The notes below the pieces were generated by a model. It was not told the DNA's origin and did no database searches. It worked only from the letters and a program-made list of their open reading frames with translations. The translations under genes were made by a program, and so were the position numbers. DNA of 6,065 nt from SIG710 sp045595425 (GTDB taxonomy: Bacteria; Bacillota; Clostridia; Oscillospirales; CAG-272): the NCBI GenBank assembly GCA_045595425.1, contig JAZOAL010000152.1:1-6065 (forward strand). Reading direction: 5' to 3'. The first letter of the stretch is position 1, and every line of letters begins with the position of its first letter. Shown here piece after piece: positions 1 to 3,985 of this stretch.

Positions 1-434
1 TCCGCAAAATGCCAGTGGAGCGGAGAAAGAGGCAGAGACTCGCTGAAATTTATCGCTGTAATGTGAGTATCTTCAAGCAAAGTCTTGGCTTCTGTGATAT
101 TCTTACATTTTGAAAGCACCCAAGGGATAAGCTCAAAAGGAGAAATATTCGCCTTTTTTGTGTCTCTTTTATCACTATAAAATGAATTACCCGGAAAATC
201 AAGCCCTGCAACAGCAAGTCCATGCTCATTTACAGCTTCAAAGTAAAGCGGATAGCCCTCCTTCACCACAGCCATGCCTGTCATTGCATAATGGTGCTCC
301 AATATACCTGCAGCACGAAAACTAAAAGGATAATTTCTCGGAGTTATGACCACCGAGCAGTCAAGCTCATAATAAAGATCCATGTTACGCCCGAATAACG
401 GTCGCTTTCCCTTCATCAAAATACTTGTACACAT
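1..434 (-). CDS. Choloylglycine hydrolase family protein (bile salt hydrolase / penicillin V acylase-like), C-terminus outside the window
   Basis: This is the N-terminal part (144 codons) of an Ntn-hydrolase that cleaves linear amide C-N bonds, such as conjugated bile acids or penicillin V. The protein starts MCTSILMKGKRPLFGRNMD. Cys2 would be the catalytic nucleophile once Met1 is removed, which fixes the start at this ATG rather than at Met7. Arg16 and Asp19 in the FGRNMD motif match the conserved active-site Arg and Asp. NEHGLAVAGLDFPG (about residues 69-82) matches the NEKGLxxAGLNFP block of Clostridium perfringens BSH, recalled from memory, but Asp79 replaces the usual Asn. LPLSPLHWHF near the window edge matches the family's TTLHW region. 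Family members are usually about 320-340 residues, so more than half is missing. A GGAGG ribosome binding site lies 5 nt before the ATG. The 60 bp back to the upstream terminator must hold any promoter, but I see no convincing one. No signal peptide is visible, so a cytoplasmic enzyme is expected. Family is confident; substrate (bile salt versus penicillin V or other amides) is not. Confidence 0.9.
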   Translation of the reverse strand, partial: MCTSILMKGKRPLFGRNMDLYYELDCSVVITPRNYPFSFRAAGILEHHYAMTGMAVVKEGYPLYFEAVNEHGLAVAGLDFPGNSFYSDKRDTKKANISPFELIPWVLSKCKNITEAKTLLEDTHITAINFSESLPLSPLHWHFA

Positions 435-494
435 ATTTTCCTCCAAAACCAAGGTAAAAATATTCTGCACAAAATCGAGCAGTTTATACAAAAC

Positions 495-526
495 AAAGGA
501 GAATTGCAAAAGCGCAATCCTCCTTT
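495..526 (-). terminator. Rho-independent terminator after the sigma/anti-sigma operon, probably bidirectional
   Basis: Two 13-nt arms (495-507 and 514-526) pair around a 6-nt loop. Read on the minus strand, the single non-Watson-Crick position is a G-U wobble, so the stem is continuous there; on the plus strand it is an A-C mismatch. On the minus strand the hairpin is preceded by an A-run and followed by TTTGTTTTG; on the plus strand a run of seven T follows. It begins about 7 nt after the stop codon of the anti-sigma gene and separates that operon from the downstream hydrolase gene. Confidence 0.85.
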
Positions 527-532
527 TTTTGT

Positions 533-2017
533 TCACCTTCTGAAGCTTGAAACCTCGCCTGTCTTTTCGCTTGAAACAAGCTCACCGTCCCTGTCAAAGG
601 TATGCCTGTAAACATAGCAAGCTCCACCAATAGAAAATGAACTCGTCGTGGGTGAATAATATGAATCAGATATATATTCAGTTTCCCAGAGCATCTCTCC
701 GTTTTCATTCAATGAAAGCTCACCGCAAACAGATCCCTTGACCGAATAGAATTCCCCCGGTATTCCGGTTTCGGTATCACAGACAAGAAGGACTGCCGTA
801 TAGTTGTTTCGGAGATTTTCAGTCAAATTCTCAACATTCATAAAAATCCCGTAATTCGACATCTCGCCGCTATCTGCCTCACCGGGAGATACATTCCATA
901 TTTTTTCAAGCACAGCTCCTATTTCATCATGACTTGTCTGTATGTCCCTGCCGTTTTTGGGCACAGCATAAGTGCTGAGATATATCATTCCTCCATATTC
1001 CATCATATCCTTAATAAAATACGCCGTATCCTCCGAGCTGTAGCTGAAGCTTTCGCTTATTTCTCCCTTTGATGACACCTTGACCAGTTTTTCACTCTGC
1101 TGATATCCGCCGAGCTGAACCAAATATCCGTCTCCAAAGGTTGCCACATCCCAAATTCCCATGTTTCCTATTTCAGTGATCTTTTGATAGGTCACTGCGC
1201 CGGAAATATCCATCCTTGTAAATACAAAGCTTTCAAGATCTCCTCTGCCGAAAATAACAATCTCATCTCCCGATTGGAGAATCTCGGCTATGCTGAAAAA
1301 CTTATAATCATCGAACACATAACGCCATAATCTTTCTCCGTTATTCTCATTTAAAAAGTCAATGAAGCCGGCACTTTTTCTGCCATCAATATTTCTGCCG
1401 TCAACACCGTAAACCGCTATATATGTGTCGGATATTATCGAATATCCTTCGACAAAGGAATCCCTGAGATCGATCCTTGTGCTCCAAACGGCTTCGCCGT
1501 CAATGCGTTTCTCAAACATCATCTCACCTGACTGTGTTATTCCGTCAACAACAATTTCATTGTCAATATAATACCATGTATAAATATCATCCTCGGGGGC
1601 ACCCAGATTATCCCAAACAGCTTTTAATTCTTCCGGAGTCGGTTCGTTACCGTTCAAATCGTAACCGTCAACTGTTCTCAGAAGCACCTCTGCGGTTTTT
1701 TCAAAAACAAATTTTTCCGTTTTGATATCGCGATAAACCTTTTTGATCTCACTGCGGCTCAAATCCCCCACCGAAAGTGAATATTCTTCAAAAAATGCCA
1801 CCGCTTCCCTATATTCCTTAACCTCCGCGGCACACCCCACAAGAACAAGCACAGCGGAGACGACAACAGCAAGAATAATAATGTTACGTTTTCTTACACT
1901 CCTTCTGATTTGAGCTTCCCCCACCGCCTCGGGGCAAGCCGAAAGAATTCTGCCTTTACTCGGCAATTCGGTTTTATCGAACCCCGAAAGAATATTCCTT
2001 ATCTCCTTCTTTTTCAT
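533..2017 (-). CDS. Probable membrane-anchored anti-sigma factor with a beta-propeller-like extracytoplasmic domain
   Basis: A 494-residue protein that I do not recognise by name; its role is inferred from context and architecture. A short basic cytoplasmic segment (residues 1-44, ending RRSVRKRN) precedes one hydrophobic helix (about 45-61). About 430 residues should then lie outside the membrane. The N-terminal part has no HxxxCxxC zinc motif, so it is not a classical ZAS anti-sigma domain; it is closer in size to the short RsgI-type sigma-binding domains. The outer part has a charged helical stretch (65-115), then repeated strand-rich units with patterns such as GDEIVIFGRGD (250-260) and GDGYLVQLGG (295-304). 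These spacings suggest beta-propeller or PQQ-like blades. The helix ends in LVGC (59-62), which fits a lipobox. The ATG overlaps the stop codon of the sigma gene (ATGA), so translation is probably coupled; a weak GGGGGTGA ribosome binding site is also present. Likely role: hold the sigma factor inactive until an external signal is sensed. The signal is unknown. Confidence 0.75.
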   Translation of the reverse strand: MKKKEIRNILSGFDKTELPSKGRILSACPEAVGEAQIRRSVRKRNIIILAVVVSAVLVLVGCAAEVKEYREAVAFFEEYSLSVGDLSRSEIKKVYRDIKTEKFVFEKTAEVLLRTVDGYDLNGNEPTPEELKAVWDNLGAPEDDIYTWYYIDNEIVVDGITQSGEMMFEKRIDGEAVWSTRIDLRDSFVEGYSIISDTYIAVYGVDGRNIDGRKSAGFIDFLNENNGERLWRYVFDDYKFFSIAEILQSGDEIVIFGRGDLESFVFTRMDISGAVTYQKITEIGNMGIWDVATFGDGYLVQLGGYQQSEKLVKVSSKGEISESFSYSSEDTAYFIKDMMEYGGMIYLSTYAVPKNGRDIQTSHDEIGAVLEKIWNVSPGEADSGEMSNYGIFMNVENLTENLRNNYTAVLLVCDTETGIPGEFYSVKGSVCGELSLNENGEMLWETEYISDSYYSPTTSSFSIGGACYVYRHTFDRDGELVSSEKTGEVSSFRR

Positions 2018-2544
2018 CCAAAATCACCCCCGCTAATGTTTTTCAGTTTTTTCAGAGCTCGCTGATATCTCTTCTGCGCCGCAAAAACACTTATCTCCAT
2101 TGTTTTTGCCGTTTCAGCAAAAGAAAGCTCGCCATATATACGAAGAATAATTATCTGCCTTTCATCTTCATCCAGCCTTCCGAGCAGAGCAGAAATATCA
2201 GGTGCAAGGTTATCAAGAGTTTCCTCGCTTTCAAGGCTTGTGACAGTGCTGTCCTCAAGGGACAGATGATTTTTCCGTTTTCTGACAAGGTCGATAGCGT
2301 TGTGCCTCGCCATTGCAAGTATCCATGCCCTCGGATTTGTTCCGATCCTGTAAGAATGTGCATATTTGACAGTTTCGATCATTGTTTCCTGAAGAACATC
2401 CTCAGCATCAGAATAATTCTCTGTTATGCCGAGAGCCAAAGAGAAGATAATGCGTGAAAGGCTGTCATATATCTCGGAAAGTGCTTCATTTTTGCCCTTT
2501 GCAAGGGATATTATCGCATTTTCCAAGCTGATTTTTTCATCCAT
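2014..2544 (-). CDS. ECF-family RNA polymerase sigma factor (sigma-70 family)
   Basis: A 176-residue extracytoplasmic-function sigma factor that directs RNA polymerase to a small set of promoters. Region 2 spans about residues 20-90. It includes DAEDVLQETMI (46-56), the core-binding part of region 2.2, and NPRAWILAMARHNAIDLVRK (70-89), the region 2.3-2.4 part that melts and reads the -10 element. A variable linker (about 92-117) follows. Region 4 (about 118-168) contains LDEDERQIIILRIYGELSFAET and a helix-turn-helix for the -35 element. The recognition helix reads VFAAQKRYQRALKKLK where most ECF factors have a VGTVKSRLxRA-like sequence. Length is normal for the family and no extra C-terminal domain is present. 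The ATG has an excellent ribosome binding site (AAGGAGGTGA, GGAGG 7 nt before the ATG). It is the first gene of a two-gene operon and overlaps the downstream membrane protein by ATGA, the usual sigma then anti-sigma order. The target regulon cannot be read from this window. Confidence 0.95.
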   Translation of the reverse strand: MDEKISLENAIISLAKGKNEALSEIYDSLSRIIFSLALGITENYSDAEDVLQETMIETVKYAHSYRIGTNPRAWILAMARHNAIDLVRKRKNHLSLEDSTVTSLESEETLDNLAPDISALLGRLDEDERQIIILRIYGELSFAETAKTMEISVFAAQKRYQRALKKLKNISGGDFG

Positions 2545-2562
2545 CAGCTCACCTCCTTCTGT

Positions 2563-2596
2563 CTATATAGCGTTTGAGATATATGATTTTGGACAA
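2563..2596 (-). promoter_or_regulatory. Candidate ECF-type promoter of the sigma/anti-sigma operon
   Basis: On the minus strand, TTTTGTCCAAAA (with TTGTCC at 2591-2596) is followed 18 nt later by CGCTATATAG (2563-2572), about 20-30 nt before the sigma ATG. No sigma-A type -35 hexamer lies 16-18 nt upstream of the TATATA within this element. A CG-starting -10 close to the gene fits the pattern of ECF-dependent, self-regulated promoters, but the -35 assignment is a guess. Initiation here would give a very short leader that still contains the ribosome binding site. The preceding gene is closed off by a terminator, so the operon needs a promoter somewhere in this gap of about 80 bp. Confidence 0.35.
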
Positions 2597-2624
2597 AATT
2601 TCCCGAAAAATTGAAAATAAACAG

Positions 2625-2652
2625 AAAAAATGAGCCCGAAGGCTCATTTTTT
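2625..2652 (-). terminator. Rho-independent terminator with UUCG tetraloop after the ABC ATPase gene
   Basis: On the minus strand the arms TGAGCC and GGCTCA close a TTCG loop, giving the very stable C(UUCG)G tetraloop, followed by a run of six T. An A-run before the stem can extend the pairing by six A-T pairs. It begins about 14 nt after the stop codon of the ABC ATPase gene. The symmetric A and T runs mean it could also work on the plus strand. It insulates the sigma operon from the ATPase gene. Confidence 0.93.
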
Positions 2653-2666
2653 CTATATGAATATTA

Positions 2667-3785
2667 TCAGTGAACGATGCAACGCTCAGTGTCCTTATCA
2701 AAGATATGGATTCTGGATGTATCGAATGCAACCTTGATCTCGTCACCTGCTCTGGAGGTGGATCTTGAAGAAACTCTTGCGATAAGATTGGTTTCCTCAC
2801 CGACCTTGAGATAGAGATAGATCTCAGCACCCATAAGCTCGGTAACCTCAACATTTGTATCAACAACAGCATCAGCAAATGTGGAAAGATGAACCGGCTC
2901 ATCATGGATACATTCGGGACGGATACCAATGATAACTTCCTTATCGATATATTCGTCAAGGACGCCCTCTGCAGTCTTATCTGCGGGAAGCTTGATGGTA
3001 TAGTTCTCTTCAAAGGTAAAGAATACTTCACCATTCTTCTTTGTGAGAGTACCGCTTATGAAGTTCATCTGAGGAGTGCCGATAAATCCTGCAACGAAGA
3101 TGTTGCAAGGCTTGTCATAAAGGTTTTGAGGTGTATCAACCTGCTGGATGACACCATCCTTCATAACAACGATACGGGTTGCCATGGTCATAGCCTCAAC
3201 CTGGTCATGGGTAACGTATACAAAGGTTGTTCCAACGCTCTTATGAAGCTTTGTAAGCTCGGTTCTCATGGCAGCACGGAGCTTCGCGTCAAGGTTAGAC
3301 AGAGGCTCGTCGAGAAGGAATACTTTAGGATAACGCACAATCGCACGACCGAGTGCAACACGCTGTTTCTGACCACCGGACAGAGCCTTCGGCTTTCTGT
3401 CAAGAAGGTGAGTTATATCAAGAATACGAGCTGCTTCTTCAACTCTTCTCTTGATCTCCTCCTTGGGGGTCTTACGGAGCTTAAGACCGAATGCCATGTT
3501 GTCAAATACGGACATATGAGGATACAGAGCGTAGTTCTGGAAAACCATCGCGATATCTCTGTCCTTCGGTGCAACATCATTTACAAGCTTGTCGCCGATG
3601 AAAAGCTCACCCTCGGAGATCTCTTCAAGACCCGCAATCATACGGAGAGTTGTGGATTTACCGCAACCGGAAGGACCTACGAGAACGAGAAATTCCTTAT
3701 CCTTGATTTCAAGGTTGAAATCGGAAACGGCTGTTACACCGCCGGGATATTTCTTATAAATATGTTTAAGGGAAAGGCTTGCCAT
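2667..3785 (-). CDS. msmX: ABC transporter ATP-binding protein, MalK/UgpC/MsmX family (carbohydrate import)
   Basis: A 372-residue cytoplasmic ATPase that powers sugar or glycerol-phosphate uptake by an ABC importer (CUT1 type). The nucleotide-binding domain (about 1-235) has every expected motif: Walker A GPSGCGKST (37-45), Q-loop Gln83 in VFQNYALYP, signature LSGGQ (135-139), Walker B VFLLDE (155-160), D-loop SNLD (163-166) and H-loop His193 in VTHDQ. The C-terminal part (about 240-372) is the MalK-type OB/TOBE domain, with the GIRPE motif at 287-291. Length is typical of the family. The ATG has a strong ribosome binding site (AAGGAGG, 7 nt spacing). The gene has its own promoter, leader and terminator, and no permease or solute-binding protein is adjacent. 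This is how shared ATPases such as MsmX of Bacillus subtilis and MsmK of streptococci are often encoded, so it may serve several importers; this is inference. Automatic annotation would often call it UgpC. The family is certain; the symbol is a best guess and the exact substrate is unknown. Confidence 0.95.
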   Translation of the reverse strand: MASLSLKHIYKKYPGGVTAVSDFNLEIKDKEFLVLVGPSGCGKSTTLRMIAGLEEISEGELFIGDKLVNDVAPKDRDIAMVFQNYALYPHMSVFDNMAFGLKLRKTPKEEIKRRVEEAARILDITHLLDRKPKALSGGQKQRVALGRAIVRYPKVFLLDEPLSNLDAKLRAAMRTELTKLHKSVGTTFVYVTHDQVEAMTMATRIVVMKDGVIQQVDTPQNLYDKPCNIFVAGFIGTPQMNFISGTLTKKNGEVFFTFEENYTIKLPADKTAEGVLDEYIDKEVIIGIRPECIHDEPVHLSTFADAVVDTNVEVTELMGAEIYLYLKVGEETNLIARVSSRSTSRAGDEIKVAFDTSRIHIFDKDTERCIVH

Positions 3786-3805
3786 TTGTTATCCTCCTTG
3801 AATTT

Positions 3806-3827
3806 GAACCGCATTTTGACGCGATTC
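3806..3827 (-). other. Short stem-loop in the 5' leader of the ABC ATPase mRNA
   Basis: On the minus strand GAATCGC and GCGGTTC can pair (7 bp with one U-G wobble) around an 8-nt loop. The hairpin ends a few bases before the AAGGAGG ribosome binding site and lies within the predicted leader of about 60 nt. No T-run follows, so it is not a terminator. It may stabilise the transcript 5' end or affect translation; no known riboswitch is recognised. Confidence 0.35.
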
Positions 3828-3844
3828 GGGAATATAATTTTTAA

Positions 3845-3860
3845 CAGATATATTATACCA
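3845..3860 (-). promoter_or_regulatory. Extended -10 promoter of the ABC ATPase gene
   Basis: The minus strand reads TGGTATAAT (3852-3860), a perfect sigma-A -10 hexamer with the TGn extension. The region 16-18 nt upstream shows no good TTGACA match, which fits an extended -10 promoter that depends less on a -35. Transcription would start near 3845 and give a leader of about 60 nt. A TTTGGAG sequence occurs twice upstream, 24 nt apart (3867-3873 and 3891-3897), and could be incidental. Confidence 0.65.
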
Positions 3861-3911
3861 AATTTTCTCCAAAAATGGAAGTGGGTAATCCTCCAAACTT
3901 CGAGCTTTATA

Positions 3912-3930
3912 TTTGTGCACTTTCCACAAA
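3912..3930. repeat. Small inverted repeat TTTGTG-N7-CACAAA upstream of the ABC ATPase promoter
   Basis: Two perfect 6-nt arms are separated by 7 nt, giving an operator-sized dyad about 55-75 bp upstream of the -10 element. It could bind a regulator, but a dyad of this length can arise by chance in AT-rich DNA. It does not match the catabolite-repression (cre) consensus as I know it. Confidence 0.25.
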
Positions 3931-3939
3931 AACGACATT

Positions 3940-3961
3940 ATTTCTTCAAATCAAAAGAAAT
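3940..3961. repeat. AT-rich inverted repeat downstream of tex
   Basis: Arms ATTTCTT and AAGAAAT (7 nt, perfect) surround an 8-nt loop, starting about 25 nt after the tex stop codon. On the minus strand a TTTTT run appears only about 7 nt after the hairpin and the stem is almost all A-T. It is at best a weak terminator for tex. No better terminator is visible in the gap. Confidence 0.25.
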
Positions 3962-3985
3962 TTTTAAAAGTCAATTTTTATTTTG

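Noticed and set aside
484..708. Short minus-strand frame overlapping the 3' end of the anti-sigma gene
   Set aside because: It runs through the terminator hairpin in another frame and has no motif of its own.
1477..1725. Plus-strand frame opposite the anti-sigma gene
   Set aside because: Antisense shadow of the real gene; no recognisable protein features.
2549..3034. Minus-strand open frame of about 161 codons overlapping the 3' end of the ABC ATPase and running through the terminator
   Set aside because: It is out of frame with the ATPase, crosses a strong rho-independent terminator and encodes a low-information Ser/Arg/Ile-rich sequence with no recognisable motif.
3967..3980. TTGACT on the minus strand just after tex as a possible -35 element
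   Set aside because: No acceptable -10 hexamer lies 16-18 nt downstream, and a perfect extended -10 closer to the ATPase gene is a better promoter.
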